DNA from: Candidatus Nitrosothermus koennekei | Lineage (GTDB): Archaea > Thermoproteota > Nitrososphaeria > Nitrososphaerales > Nitrosocaldaceae | DNA length: 64,000 nucleotides | Direction: 5' to 3' | Assembly: GCA_013538715.1 (NCBI GenBank) | Contig: JACAFH010000002.1 | Location: 1-64,000 of the forward strand | Shown: positions 8,605 through 18,289 of the stretch, piece after piece | How positions within the stretch are numbered: the first letter of the stretch is position 1 | Layout of the letters: each line of letters begins with the position of its first letter | Program-made: the position numbers and the translations under genes | The notes under the pieces: model-generated | Told to the model about the DNA's origin: nothing | The model's database searches: none | What the model saw: only the letters and a program-made list of their open reading frames with translations

Positions 8605-9951
8605 GTGAATATCTTTGGTCTCAATAAGGAATACGAAGTTAAATTCTTATCGTTAGATATTGATTCTGATGCATATACAATCTTCTCATCATTATATGAA
8701 CAATATGACGATCTCTTTATGTTAGAATCGTTAACTGGACCAAGAGAGATGGCAGAGTTTACAATAATAGGTTTTGATCCACTTATAAAATTTAGTGCAA
8801 GCAAAGGATATGTAGAGAGTGTAACTAGAGATGGTTCGAAGGATAGGTTTAGAAGCGATGATCCACTTGTGAATCTCAAAGAACTTTTGCCAACAATTAA
8901 CGATAATAGGTTTAGATATATTGGAGGTGCTGTAGGTTACATATCATATGATGCAATAAATTATTGGGAGAATATAAGAGTTAGAGAGAGTAGTTATCCT
9001 AGCATGGAATTTGGTCTTTATACAGATGGTATAATCTTTGATCATCTTAATAATAAAAAGTATTATTTCTATTTTGATAAGAGAAGGTTGAATGAGATTA
9101 AATATAAGTACATGGAGAGTGATATAAAGATTAATGATATAAAGAGGAATATTAGTATGGATGAATTTAAAGATATGGTAGAAAAGGCTAAAGAGTATAT
9201 TTATGATGGAGATATATATCAAGTAGTACTATCAAAGAGATTTGAACTTAACATAAAAGGAGATGTTAGAAAAGTGTATAATAATCTTAGAAGAATAAAT
9301 CCCTCGCCATATATGTATATGTTAAAGATGGGTAAGAGAATAATACTAGGTTCCAGTCCAGAGATGTTAGTTAGGACTGTAAATGATACTGTAGAGACAT
9401 TTCCTATTGCAGGAACTAGACCTATAAGTAAGAATAGAGAAGAGAATGAGAGGTTAAAAATAGAGATGTTAAATGATGAGAAAGAGATAGCTGAACATAC
9501 AATGCTTGTAGACCTTGCAAGAAACGATCTTGGGAGAGTATGTGAATGGGGTAGTGTTAGGGTTGATGAACTAATGCAAGTAAAAGAGTTTAGTCATGTT
9601 CAGCATATAGTATCTCATGTAAAAGGTAAATTGGCTAAAGGAAATGATTGTTATAGTGCATTAAAAGCAGTATTTCCTGCAGGAACTGTATCAGGTGCTC
9701 CAAAAGTTAGAGCCATGGAAATAATTAATGCATTAGAGAAGGACGCTAGAGGTCCATATGCAGGCGCAATAGGTTACTTCTCATTTAATAATTCATCAGA
9801 TTTTGCCATTAGTATAAGATCTCTCTTCATAAATGATGGAAAGGGATATATTCAAAGTGGAGCTGGCATAGTTGCTGATTCAGATGCTGAGAGGGAATGG
9901 TACGAGACTGAGCATAAAGCACAAGCAGTATTAGATTCTCTGAGGTGTTAG
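8605..9951 (+). CDS. trpE: anthranilate synthase component I
   Basis: A 448-residue chorismate-binding enzyme that, with TrpG, converts chorismate and glutamine to anthranilate. The C-terminal chorismate-binding domain (about 170-447) shows YQVVLSKRF, the SPEMLVR loop, FPIAGTRP, and the HIVSHVKG..P.GTVSGAPK and YAGAIGYF segments typical of TrpE. A GTG codon at 8605 is chosen as start because a TATA box lies about 30 nt upstream and no in-frame start exists further up. It is the first gene of a tightly packed operon; trpG begins 2 nt after its stop. Confidence 0.95.
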   Translation: MNIFGLNKEYEVKFLSLDIDSDAYTIFSSLYEQYDDLFMLESLTGPREMAEFTIIGFDPLIKFSASKGYVESVTRDGSKDRFRSDDPLVNLKELLPTINDNRFRYIGGAVGYISYDAINYWENIRVRESSYPSMEFGLYTDGIIFDHLNNKKYYFYFDKRRLNEIKYKYMESDIKINDIKRNISMDEFKDMVEKAKEYIYDGDIYQVVLSKRFELNIKGDVRKVYNNLRRINPSPYMYMLKMGKRIILGSSPEMLVRTVNDTVETFPIAGTRPISKNREENERLKIEMLNDEKEIAEHTMLVDLARNDLGRVCEWGSVRVDELMQVKEFSHVQHIVSHVKGKLAKGNDCYSALKAVFPAGTVSGAPKVRAMEIINALEKDARGPYAGAIGYFSFNNSSDFAISIRSLFINDGKGYIQSGAGIVADSDAEREWYETEHKAQAVLDSLRC

Positions 9952-9952
9952 G

Positions 9953-10540
9953 ATGTTAATCCTTATAATAGATAATTATGACTCATTTACATATAATCTT
10001 GCTCAATATATAGGTGAGCTTGGTGCTGAGCCTATAGTATATAGAAATGATAAGATAGGCATGAAGGAGATAATAGAACTTGATGCAGATGCTATTATAA
10101 TATCTCCAGGTCCTGGACATCCAGCAAATGATCGTGATTTTGGTATATCAAAAGACGTTATACTAGAATTACATAATAAGATCCCGATTCTTGGAGTATG
10201 CTTAGGACATCAAGGCATAGTGCATTTATTTGGAGGAAGAGTTATCCATGCAAAGATGTTAAGACATGGCAAGACAAGTAACATTAAACATAATGAAGAA
10301 GATATATTTGTAGACATGAAGAATCCATTCAAAGCAACACGATATCATTCTCTAGTAGCAGAACCATCTACCATACCTTCTATACTTGAAGTTACTGCTA
10401 GATCTACTGATGATGATGAGATCATGGGAATTAAGCATAAACAATACCCATTATATGGTGTACAATTCCATCCAGAATCAGTGCTTACAGATAATGGTAA
10501 GAGAATATTAAGTAACTTTCTTTATATAGTGAAGAGATGA
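9953..10540 (+). CDS. trpG: anthranilate synthase component II (glutamine amidotransferase)
   Basis: A 195-residue class I glutamine amidotransferase that supplies ammonia to TrpE. The catalytic Cys83 lies in GVCLGHQ, and the His-Glu pair in the C-terminal FHPESV. The oxyanion strand SPGPGHP is at 51-57. This length is normal for a free-standing TrpG. The 1-nt spacing after trpE and its place in the operon identify it as TrpG rather than a folate PabA-only enzyme, although a dual role cannot be excluded. Confidence 0.95.
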   Translation: MLILIIDNYDSFTYNLAQYIGELGAEPIVYRNDKIGMKEIIELDADAIIISPGPGHPANDRDFGISKDVILELHNKIPILGVCLGHQGIVHLFGGRVIHAKMLRHGKTSNIKHNEEDIFVDMKNPFKATRYHSLVAEPSTIPSILEVTARSTDDDEIMGIKHKQYPLYGVQFHPESVLTDNGKRILSNFLYIVKR

Positions 10541-10543
10541 GAT

Positions 10544-11590
10544 ATGATAAGAAGTATTATAGAAAAACCAATTAACGAACAATTAAGTTATAAAGAGGTA
10601 AGAGAAGCATCAGAAGAGATAATGGCAGGTAAGGTGGATGATATAAACATAGGAGCATTCTTAGTAGTATTAAGAATTAGAGGAGAAGAGGTAGATATAC
10701 TAAGAGCGGTTTATGATGCTATGCTAAAATATGCAATAACTATAAGACCACAGATAAATGGTAGATTGATTGATACTTGTGGCACTGGGGGAGATAAACT
10801 AAGAACATTTAATATAAGCACAGCAGCTGCATTTGTAGCATCAGTATATACCTATGTTGCAAAACATGGTAATAGATCCTCTAGAGGTTATGCTGGGAGT
10901 GCTGATATACTTGAAGCACTAGGTTATAATCTTAAGACTGAACCAAATAAGGTTAAAGAATCTATAGAGCAATTAAGAATAGGATTTTTATTTGCACCGC
11001 TTTTTCATCCAGCAATGAGATATGCTTCTACTGCTAGAAAAGCATTAGGGATAAGAACTATCTTTAACATATTAGGACCAATAGCAAATCCATGTAATAT
11101 AGACGCACAGATAGTTGGAGTTAGCGAACTATCTCTAATGCAAAAGGTAATTGAATTACTAAAATCAATAGGAAGAAGAGAGGCAATGGTATTTCATTCT
11201 CTTAATGGTATAGATGAGCTATCTATATCATCTATGAATAGGATACTATGGCTTGAAGACGGTATTAATGTAAAAGAACTATCTTTAGATCCAAAGACTT
11301 TAGGAATAATGGATAGAGATGAGAATATAATCATAAAGAGTAAGGAAGAAGCTATAACAGCATTTCTTAATGCATTAAATGGATATGACAAAGCAAAGAG
11401 TAATATAGTATCATTAAATGCAGCAGCTGCATTGATAGTTGCTAATATAACAAAAAGGTTTGACGAGGCTTTAGAGATGGCAAGAGAGGCTATAAATAAT
11501 GGTAAAGCATATGAACAATTAAGATTATTGATAAAAAGATATGGAGATTACTCTAAACTAGAAGAGTTGGAGAAGATATGTCTTTCATAA
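10544..11590 (+). CDS. trpD: anthranilate phosphoribosyltransferase
   Basis: A 348-residue enzyme that transfers phosphoribosyl from PRPP to anthranilate. Family signatures are present: DTCGTGGDKLRTFNIST for PRPP-Mg binding, KHGNRSSRG, and the paired loop FAPLFHPAMR followed by RTIFNILGPIANP. The ATG at 10544 is 3 nt after the trpG stop. Its 3' end overlaps the start of trpC by 13 nt, consistent with translational coupling. Confidence 0.95.
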   Translation: MIRSIIEKPINEQLSYKEVREASEEIMAGKVDDINIGAFLVVLRIRGEEVDILRAVYDAMLKYAITIRPQINGRLIDTCGTGGDKLRTFNISTAAAFVASVYTYVAKHGNRSSRGYAGSADILEALGYNLKTEPNKVKESIEQLRIGFLFAPLFHPAMRYASTARKALGIRTIFNILGPIANPCNIDAQIVGVSELSLMQKVIELLKSIGRREAMVFHSLNGIDELSISSMNRILWLEDGINVKELSLDPKTLGIMDRDENIIIKSKEEAITAFLNALNGYDKAKSNIVSLNAAAALIVANITKRFDEALEMAREAINNGKAYEQLRLLIKRYGDYSKLEELEKICLS

Positions 11591-12339
11591 AAAGATTGGT
11601 AGAAGATACTAGGAGAGCAATAAACGAAGGATACTACGATCTCTCTTTACGTCTTTATCATACTAGCCATAGATTATCAGATGCTATACTTGCATCTAAA
11701 CATGCAGCAATAATAGGCGAGATAAAATTTGCTTCTCCATCTATGGGGAAGATTAGAGAGTATAGTGACCCAGTAAAGATAGCAAGAGATATAATTAGTG
11801 CAGATGCAATAGGTTTATCTATTTTAACTAATAGATTATTTAATGGAAGATTGGATTACCTCTTAAATGTTAGAATTGCAACTGACATACCAATACTAAT
11901 GAAGGATATTGTGATAGATAACAAACAGATAGATGCCGCATATAAAAGTGGAGCGGATTGTATACTTGTAATAAGTTCAATCTTTGATGATAAACATGTT
12001 ATGAGAGAGCTTATAGATTATGCTCATTCTTACCATCTAGAGGTATTACTTGAAGTCCATGATAAAGAAGAACTTAAAGATGCTTTAGAGAGTAACGCTG
12101 ATCTTATTGGCATTAATAATAGAGATCTAAATAGTATGAAGATAGATCTAAGTACTACAGAAAATCTATTAAGAGATATATCATCTGATAAGATAATAGT
12201 TAGTGAAAGCGGTATAGAATCATCTCAAGACATAGTAAGGCTTTATAAAGCTGGTGCTAGAGCATTCCTTGTAGGTACAAGTATAATGAAAAGTAATAAT
12301 ATTAGATTGAAATTAAAGGAGTTAGTGAAGGCTATTTGA
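11578..12339 (+). CDS. trpC: indole-3-glycerol phosphate synthase
   Basis: A 253-residue single-domain TIM-barrel enzyme that closes the indole ring. Visible signatures are [10 protein letters not shown] near residue 47 (catalytic Glu-Lys strand), [34 protein letters not shown] and VSESGI. It is not fused to TrpF, and no TrpF follows. The start overlaps trpD, and the stop overlaps the TTG start of trpB. Confidence 0.95.
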   Translation: MSFIKRLVEDTRRAINEGYYDLSLRLYHTSHRLSDAILASKHAAIIGEIKFASPSMGKIREYSDPVKIARDIISADAIGLSILTNRLFNGRLDYLLNVRIATDIPILMKDIVIDNKQIDAAYKSGADCILVISSIFDDKHVMRELIDYAHSYHLEVLLEVHDKEELKDALESNADLIGINNRDLNSMKIDLSTTENLLRDISSDKIIVSESGIESSQDIVRLYKAGARAFLVGTSIMKSNNIRLKLKELVKAI

Positions 12340-13511
12340 AATATCCAAAGAATGGAAGATTTGGGGTGTTTGGAGGCGCCTTTGTACCAGAGACATTAGT
12401 GCCATTATTAGAAGAATTAGAAGAGGCTTATAAAAAATTTAAAGATGATGATGGATTTAAAGAAGAGTTAAGATATTATCTAAGAGAGTATGCTGGGAGA
12501 CCTACTCCCTTATATTATGCTCAAAATCTTTCTAAGAGATTTGGTTGTAAGATATATCTAAAAAGGGAAGATCTATTACATGGTGGAGCTCATAAGATAA
12601 ACAACACTCTAGCACAAGCGTTGTTAGCAAAGAAAATGAAGAAGAAGAGGATAATAGCAGAGACTGGTGCAGGACAACATGGAGTTGCTACAGCTATGGC
12701 ATCTGCTGCTCTAGGTTTAGAATGTGAGATCTATATGGGTTTAAAAGATACAGAGAGACAAAAATTAAATGTATTTAGGATGAAACTTTTAGGAGCAAAT
12801 GTTCATGAAGTATCATCTGGTTCACAGACTTTAAAGGATGCTATAAATGAAGCATTAAGAGATTGGATAAGCAATGTTAAAGATACTTATTATCTAATAG
12901 GTTCAGCAGTAGGACCCCATCCATACCCATTAATGGTTAGAGAATTTCAGAGTGTGATAGGTAAAGAGATAAAGAAAGAGGTAGAGTTGGATAGCAATGA
13001 CGCTTTAATAGCATGTGTAGGAGGAGGGAGCAATGCAATAGGGACATTCTATCCATTCATAGATAGTAACGTTAAGATGTATGGTGTAGAGGCTGGAGGT
13101 GAAGGTATAGAGAGTAATAAGCACTCAGCATCTTTATCTGCTGGAAGTCTAGGTATACTTCATGGCATGTTAACATATCTCTTGCAAGATGAACATGGTC
13201 AGATAATGGATACACATAGTATATCTGCAGGTTTGGATTATCCCGGTGTAGGACCAGAACATGCTTATCTAAAAGAGATAGGAAGGGTAAAGTATGTTAA
13301 TGTTAACGATCAAGAAGCAGTTGAGGCATTTCTTCTATTAGCAAAGTATGAAGGTATATTACCAGCATTAGAATCCGCTCATGCATTAGCATATGCTACT
13401 AAGATAGCAAAGAAGCATAAGAAGATAGTTGTAACTTTATCTGGAAGGGGAGATAAAGATGTTGGTATAATAGAGGAGTATATGATGAAACATGGTATCA
13501 AGGATAGTTAA
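12336..13511 (+). CDS. trpB: tryptophan synthase beta subunit
   Basis: A 391-residue TrpB of the standard type that pairs with TrpA. PLP-binding Lys87 lies in [11 protein letters not shown], the indole-tunnel segment is AETGAGQHG, and the phosphate-binding GGGSNA loop is present. The start is a TTG overlapping the trpC TGA in the sequence TTGA. This gives the family-typical N terminus [15 protein letters not shown], and no ATG is available. TrpA follows with a 20-nt overlap. Confidence 0.95.
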   Translation: MKYPKNGRFGVFGGAFVPETLVPLLEELEEAYKKFKDDDGFKEELRYYLREYAGRPTPLYYAQNLSKRFGCKIYLKREDLLHGGAHKINNTLAQALLAKKMKKKRIIAETGAGQHGVATAMASAALGLECEIYMGLKDTERQKLNVFRMKLLGANVHEVSSGSQTLKDAINEALRDWISNVKDTYYLIGSAVGPHPYPLMVREFQSVIGKEIKKEVELDSNDALIACVGGGSNAIGTFYPFIDSNVKMYGVEAGGEGIESNKHSASLSAGSLGILHGMLTYLLQDEHGQIMDTHSISAGLDYPGVGPEHAYLKEIGRVKYVNVNDQEAVEAFLLLAKYEGILPALESAHALAYATKIAKKHKKIVVTLSGRGDKDVGIIEEYMMKHGIKDS

Positions 13512-14262
13512 TCTATTTGAGACAAAGGCTAAACATATATTGATAGGGTATACTGTTGCTGGTTATCCATCATTAAAAGGTAGTATGGATGTTATTAAGG
13601 CAATGGTAAATGGAGGTGTAGATATGCTTGAGATAGGCATACCGTTCTCTGATCCAATAGCAGATGGTCCAACTATACAGAGAGCATCCCATACTGCATT
13701 AAATAATGGTATGACTCCAACATTGGCATTAGAATTATGCGAGAATGTTAGAAAGGAGTTTGATATACCATTATCGATAATGACATACTCTAACATTCCA
13801 TACAGGATAGGCTATGATAAATTTGTAAAGAGAGCTTATGAAGCTGGAGTAGATGGTTTAATAATACCAGACCTTGATCTTGAAGAAGCGCCTAAACTAA
13901 AAGAGTTACTATCAAAGAATGATATGAATATTATATTGCTAGTATCACCAAATACAAGTAAAGAAAGGATCAAGGTTATTTCCAATATAGCAACTGGTTT
14001 TATCTATCTCGTATCTGTATATGGCACTACAGGAGCAAGAAAAACATTTGAGGATTATACGAGAGATGCTATTGTAAAGGTTAAAAGATACTCAAAGTTA
14101 CCTTTAGCTGTAGGATTTGGAATAAGTAATACTGAACATGTTAGATTTATGTTAGAAGCTGGTGCAGATGCTGTTATAGTAGGAAGCGCGTTTATAGATG
14201 CCATAGATAAAGGTAATGTAGAAGATTTTACTAAAGAGTTAAAGCGGGCTTGCTATAGTTGA
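13492..14262 (+). CDS. trpA: tryptophan synthase alpha subunit
   Basis: A 256-residue TIM barrel that splits indole-glycerol phosphate and passes indole to TrpB. Catalytic Glu47 ([10 protein letters not shown]) and Asp58 (ADGPTIQ) are present, as are the phosphate-binding GFGIS and VIVGSAF strands. The ATG at 13492 lies inside trpB. It is the last gene of the operon. Its 3' end overlaps the convergent histidine phosphatase gene by 32 nt. Confidence 0.95.
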   Translation: MVSRIVNLFETKAKHILIGYTVAGYPSLKGSMDVIKAMVNGGVDMLEIGIPFSDPIADGPTIQRASHTALNNGMTPTLALELCENVRKEFDIPLSIMTYSNIPYRIGYDKFVKRAYEAGVDGLIIPDLDLEEAPKLKELLSKNDMNIILLVSPNTSKERIKVISNIATGFIYLVSVYGTTGARKTFEDYTRDAIVKVKRYSKLPLAVGFGISNTEHVRFMLEAGADAVIVGSAFIDAIDKGNVEDFTKELKRACYS

Positions 14263-14872
14263 TGTATCTATCAATCTTCATAACATTCATTGCTAGAAGT
14301 GAATGTTTACTTCCATGTTTAAGTATAGTTAATGATGCATTTGGTATATCTAGATCAAATAATACATTGCCATTAAGATTTAATATATCTGATATAGCAG
14401 CCTTTATTGGATCTAGGTGTGTTACTAGCAATACATTCTCATCTTTATGCTTATCAGCAATATAGTCTAGCATAGATCTAACTCTCTCCTTAACTTTACT
14501 AAACCTCTCTATCTTTAATGCATCAATTATAGGATCTCTATCCTCGTAAAACTTTTTAAATATATCTTGATACCTTTCCATTGCTTCATAGTAATTTAAA
14601 CCTGTTAGTCTTCCAGCATCTATCTCTATAAGTCTATCATCTATAGTATAACCTAGTGAAAGTTCTTTACATATTATCTCTGCACTCTCTCTTACTCTAG
14701 TTATAGGGCTAGAATAAACTGCCTTGATATTTGCATCTTTAAGACTCTCTGCAGTTGATTTAACCTGTTCTCTACCTTCCTCTGTTAGATGAAATTCTAA
14801 CACTCTCCCAGCTAGAATTCGTTGTATATTGTTACCTGCTCTTCCATGTCTCATCATTATCGTTAATGTCAT
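14231..14872 (-). CDS. histidine phosphatase family protein
   Basis: A 213-residue protein of the phosphoglycerate-mutase-like histidine phosphatase superfamily. The phosphorylated His9 lies in MRHGRAGN, the YSSPITRVRESAE segment (53-65) provides the second Arg, and a later His152 is in VTHLDP. Typical PGAM has RHGQT or RHGET; here RHGRA makes a small-molecule or protein phosphatase more likely than a mutase. The substrate cannot be named. It is convergent with trpA. Confidence 0.85.
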   Translation of the reverse strand: MTLTIMMRHGRAGNNIQRILAGRVLEFHLTEEGREQVKSTAESLKDANIKAVYSSPITRVRESAEIICKELSLGYTIDDRLIEIDAGRLTGLNYYEAMERYQDIFKKFYEDRDPIIDALKIERFSKVKERVRSMLDYIADKHKDENVLLVTHLDPIKAAISDILNLNGNVLFDLDIPNASLTILKHGSKHSLLAMNVMKIDRYINYSKPALTL

Positions 14873-14926
14873 TATATTAATTTAGAGTAAACATTAATAT
14901 AAATTATGTAAGTTAGGAATGGAGAA

Positions 14927-15598
14927 ATGAGGATATCAATAATAGGCGGCACTGGTGGAATGGGTGAAGGTTTAGCATTACGTTGGGCATTAAATCATGA
15001 TATATTGATAGGATCAAGAGATATAGAAAAAGCAAAAAATACAGCTTCTGAGTATGAGAAGAGAGCTAGAGAATACTATAAAGACATCAATGGAAGTATA
15101 AAAGGAGGAGATAATATAGAGATAGCAAAAGATTGTGACCTACTTATTCTCTCTATACCATATGAATATGCAAGAGATACATGTAGCAGAATAAGTAAAG
15201 TAGTTAGAGATGATACAATTATACTTTCTCCAATAGTACCTATGAGAAAAGGGAAGAATGGGTTCGAGTATATACCTATGCATGATAATGTAAAGAGTGC
15301 TACGGAGATAGTTATTGAGAATATAAGTAATAGAGAGAGAATAGTATCAACACTTCATACAATCTCAGAAGTTAAACTTAGAAATCTAGATGCTAGTTTA
15401 GATTGTGATGTATATATTGCAGGAGATAACATAAACAATGTTAAGAAGATAAGTGAGTTATTGCAAGAGATCAAGGGCTTAAGACCGTTATATATAGGCG
15501 ATTTAACTCTAGCATACCAGATAGAAGTCTTAACACCTATGCTACTTAATGTTGGTATAAAGAATAAGATCAAACATCCAGCACTAAGAATAATTTAA
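14927..15598 (+). CDS. npdG: F420H2:NADP oxidoreductase (NADPH-dependent F420 reductase)
   Basis: A 223-residue dinucleotide-binding protein. The N-terminal Rossmann motif IIGGTGGMGEGLALR is characteristic of the Fno/NpdG family, which moves hydride between coenzyme F420 and NADP. The GSRDIEKAK stretch after strand two fits NADP(H) specificity, and the following LILSIPYEYA strand fits the family. The length fits. F420 is present in ammonia-oxidising archaea. It is transcribed divergently from the phosphatase and in the same direction as the Psp genes. Confidence 0.9.
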   Translation: MRISIIGGTGGMGEGLALRWALNHDILIGSRDIEKAKNTASEYEKRAREYYKDINGSIKGGDNIEIAKDCDLLILSIPYEYARDTCSRISKVVRDDTIILSPIVPMRKGKNGFEYIPMHDNVKSATEIVIENISNRERIVSTLHTISEVKLRNLDASLDCDVYIAGDNINNVKKISELLQEIKGLRPLYIGDLTLAYQIEVLTPMLLNVGIKNKIKHPALRII

Positions 15599-15623
15599 TT
15601 ATCAATTCTTAGTAGTAAGATAC

Positions 15624-15863
15624 ATGAGATATAAAGCAAGAAGACCGAAGAATTGGCTTACAGCGCTTGCTATATTACTAATTGTAGTAGCAAGTATATC
15701 ATTAGTATTTAATTTTGCTATTTATGTTGCTAATAATGCTACAGAGATATTTATAGATGAGTTACTAAAACCAGAGTTTACCCAACAGAAGATAGCCTTT
15801 ATTACATATATTATAGCAATAATAATGTTAATAATAGGTTATAGGATGGAAATTGAGTTATGA
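15624..15863 (+). CDS. small membrane protein with two transmembrane helices
   Basis: A 79-residue protein with a basic N terminus (RYKARRPKNW), a membrane helix at about 14-36 and another at about 58-74. The loop between them is acidic and probably outside. Function unknown. It sits 33 nt before pspA on the same strand and 25 nt after npdG, so it may belong to the envelope-stress group, which is an inference from position only. Confidence 0.7.
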   Translation: MRYKARRPKNWLTALAILLIVVASISLVFNFAIYVANNATEIFIDELLKPEFTQQKIAFITYIIAIIMLIIGYRMEIEL

Positions 15864-15896
15864 AAAGTTTTTATAGTAATTCTATTATTTTAGAAT

Positions 15897-16616
15897 ATGG
15901 GTTTAATAAACAGATTTACATCAGTGGTTAAACAAAAGGTTAATACAATGCTTGATAAATTTGAAGATCCTAGAGAAGCATTAGACTATTCATATGAGAA
16001 GCAGTTGGAACTATTAGTAAAGTTAAGGAGGGATATAGCCGAGGTAATAACTGCAAAGAAGAGGTTAGAGATGCAAAAATCCAAACTTATGGATAATGTT
16101 TATAAGTTAGAGGAACAAGCAAAGAGCGCTCTAGATATGAATAGAGAGGATCTAGCAAGACTAGCATTACAAAGAAAGAATATGAATATTGCACAATTAC
16201 AAGATATAAACAAACAGATAGAAGATATGGAGAAGGAGCAGATAAAACTAGAAGAGACTGAGAAGAGGTTATCAGCAAAAGTAGAAGAATTCAAGTTAAA
16301 GAAGGAAGTAATAAAAGCAAAATATAGTGCAGCAAAGGCAGAGGTTAGAGTAAAAGAGAGTATAACTGGTATATCTGAAGAGATGGCAGATGTTGGGCTA
16401 TCAATGCAGCGAGCAGAAGAAAAAGTGGAGAAGATGAAGGCTAGATCTGAAGCATTAAGCGAGATGATAGATATTGGAGTATTACCAGATTACACATCTA
16501 ATAAGGATGAGATAGAGAAAGAGTTAGAGAAGATGAGTATAGATGCATCAGTAGAAGCAGAGTTAACAAAACTAAAGGCTAGGAAGAAGAAGGAGGAGAA
16601 GAGCGTTGAAGAGTGA
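15897..16616 (+). CDS. pspA: PspA/IM30 (ESCRT-III-like) membrane-stress protein
   Basis: A 239-residue coiled-coil protein. The N terminus (GLINRFTSVVKQKVNTMLDKFEDP) is the conserved amphipathic helix and start of the PspA fold; long heptad-rich helices follow from about 25 to 165. PspA/Vipp1 proteins polymerise on damaged membranes and limit ion leakage. The next gene is a PspAA-domain protein overlapping by 11 nt, and PspAB with HtpX converge from the other side. This makes a complete Psp-associated cluster. Confidence 0.92.
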   Translation: MGLINRFTSVVKQKVNTMLDKFEDPREALDYSYEKQLELLVKLRRDIAEVITAKKRLEMQKSKLMDNVYKLEEQAKSALDMNREDLARLALQRKNMNIAQLQDINKQIEDMEKEQIKLEETEKRLSAKVEEFKLKKEVIKAKYSAAKAEVRVKESITGISEEMADVGLSMQRAEEKVEKMKARSEALSEMIDIGVLPDYTSNKDEIEKELEKMSIDASVEAELTKLKARKKKEEKSVEE

Positions 16617-16914
16617 GAATATAATAGTAAGGATATTAGGAAAAGGACAGTATACAGTAAGTAAAGATATCTTGAAGGAGCTTAATAATATAGATAATAG
16701 AATTGTAAGGTTATTAAAGAAGGATGGAGAGGAGGAAAAGTTAAGAGAGTTAGTTAGAGAGATGATCAAACTAGTTAAAAGTAATGGTAAAAAGGTTAAC
16801 AATAAGAGGATATTACCATCATCAATAGCTATACCAAATGAGGATATAACTTTAGCAGAAGCGAAGAAGATATTTCAAGGTGAAGGTATAATATCTGAAG
16901 AGTTGGTATCATAG
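16606..16914 (+). CDS. PspA-associated PspAA-domain protein
   Basis: A 102-residue protein starting with TTG inside the end of pspA. The sequence follows the PspAA pattern: an opening strand IIVRILGKGQYTV, then LKELNNIDNRIVRLL, a charged helix ending ...VKSNGKKV, a short SIAIPNEDITLAEAK and a terminal EGIISEEL. PspAA proteins accompany PspA in bacteria and archaea; their molecular role is not well defined. The overlap with pspA implies co-translation. It meets the convergent pspAB gene with a 6-nt overlap. Confidence 0.8.
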   Translation: MKSENIIVRILGKGQYTVSKDILKELNNIDNRIVRLLKKDGEEEKLRELVREMIKLVKSNGKKVNNKRILPSSIAIPNEDITLAEAKKIFQGEGIISEELVS

Positions 16915-17409
16915 AGGCATATTCCACATAGGATACCATCTCTCCATATCATCTATCATTGGCAACTCGTTCTTGATTAAAGTATATATTCTCATCTCTT
17001 CGCTAATATCTCTTTTATTATTTATCAACACAAATGGATAAAACTTCTTCTCATTAAATCTAAATATTAGATATACTCTCTTCTTATTAAGAAACTCAAA
17101 TACTGCTGCTAATATATTTGAAGAAAAGCCATTTTTCTCTATGGTATCTATAATAGCATCTATAGCTGCTGTTTCTGCTTCTATACTTGATGATAATATA
17201 AACCATATATAGCCATATCTATCTCTTACACATTCATACGAGAGTTCTTTGCTTATTTTTAGGAAATTCTCTACCTCTTCAACTACTGATTTAAAGATAC
17301 CACTTGACTCTTTTACACATATTGCAGCCTTTCCACTCTTCAAACCCAGTTTTATATCTAAGGATATACTTGCTGATGGTAATGCAAACAATCCATCTCT
17401 AAGCCTCAA
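16909..17409 (-). CDS. PspA-associated protein PspAB
   Basis: A 166-residue protein matching the PspAB family: LFALPSASISLD near residue 7-18, then RDRYGYIWFIL in the middle, IEKNGFSSNILAAVFEF, a strand plus FYPFV, and the ending ERWYPMWNMPL. Families with this ending are found beside PspA/PspAA and HtpX. Here its start overlaps the htpX stop by 4 nt (17406-17409), so the two form an operon. The function is unknown but tied to membrane stress by association. Confidence 0.8.
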   Translation of the reverse strand: MRLRDGLFALPSASISLDIKLGLKSGKAAICVKESSGIFKSVVEEVENFLKISKELSYECVRDRYGYIWFILSSSIEAETAAIDAIIDTIEKNGFSSNILAAVFEFLNKKRVYLIFRFNEKKFYPFVLINNKRDISEEMRIYTLIKNELPMIDDMERWYPMWNMPL

Positions 17410-18275
17410 TAAAGTCTTTCCTCCATAGCCATTAATCTCTTTATTCTAGCCTCAACTGGAGGATGGGTAGCAAATATGTTTGCTAATGAATCTCCTATGG
17501 CTGGGATTATAAAGAATGCATTTAACGATTCTACTTCTCTAAGATCTCTAGTAGGTATTCTACTCATCTTACCACTAATCTTCATTAATGCGTTTGCTAA
17601 CTTGATAGGTTTTCCAGTAATTATAGCACCATCTCTATCAGCAACATACTCCCTATATCTTGAGATAGCTCTAGTTATAAGAAAACTTACAAACCATGTT
17701 ATCATTGCTACTATTATTGCTATTATTATAGCACTGTTATCTCTCCTGTTATAACTAACGCCATACCAACCATAATGCATGACATACCATGCTACTGTAG
17801 AGAATAGACTTGCTAGTGTTATTGCTAGCATATCTCTATTCTTTATATGAGCAAGTTCATGTGCTATAACACCTTCTAACTCCTCATCATCTAATAGATT
17901 TAATAACCCACTAGTAACAGCTACAACAGCACTACTTTTACTCTTACCAGTAGCAAATGCATTTGGAATATCACTATACATAACCGCTAATTTAGGCTTC
18001 TTCAAGCCTATCCTCATAACCAATCTATCAGTTATATCATGTAATATTGGATACTCTTCTCTACTAACTATCCTTGCTCCAGTACTCCATAAAACTATCT
18101 TATCAGATATTAGATACTGAATCAGAACCATAAATACGCCTATTGCTATTAATGGTATCATTCCAATTCCAAAATATGCTAGTATAGATAAGAAGACAAA
18201 GTATACTAATGCTAATACTACAAATGCTAATACTATTCTAGCAGTTAAACCATGATCTCTCTTTATTCTTTGCAT
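17406..18275 (-). CDS. htpX: HtpX-like membrane M48 zinc protease
   Basis: A 289-residue integral membrane metalloprotease. Two N-terminal membrane helices (about 11-33 and 37-56) precede the catalytic HELAH motif (His139, Glu140, His143). Two further hydrophobic segments follow (about 150-170 and 180-203), and then the Glu-bearing helix SRYREYVADRDGA supplies the third zinc ligand. HtpX degrades damaged membrane proteins. Together with PspAB it faces pspA-pspAA, forming an envelope quality-control cluster. Confidence 0.92.
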   Translation of the reverse strand: MQRIKRDHGLTARIVLAFVVLALVYFVFLSILAYFGIGMIPLIAIGVFMVLIQYLISDKIVLWSTGARIVSREEYPILHDITDRLVMRIGLKKPKLAVMYSDIPNAFATGKSKSSAVVAVTSGLLNLLDDEELEGVIAHELAHIKNRDMLAITLASLFSTVAWYVMHYGWYGVSYNRRDNSAIIIAIIVAMITWFVSFLITRAISRYREYVADRDGAIITGKPIKLANALMKISGKMSRIPTRDLREVESLNAFFIIPAIGDSLANIFATHPPVEARIKRLMAMEERLY

Positions 18276-18289
18276 ATTTATAATTTGGA

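Noticed and set aside
8944-9222. Hydrophobic minus-strand frame inside trpE
   Set aside because: It is an antisense product of A+T-rich coding DNA with no start signal.
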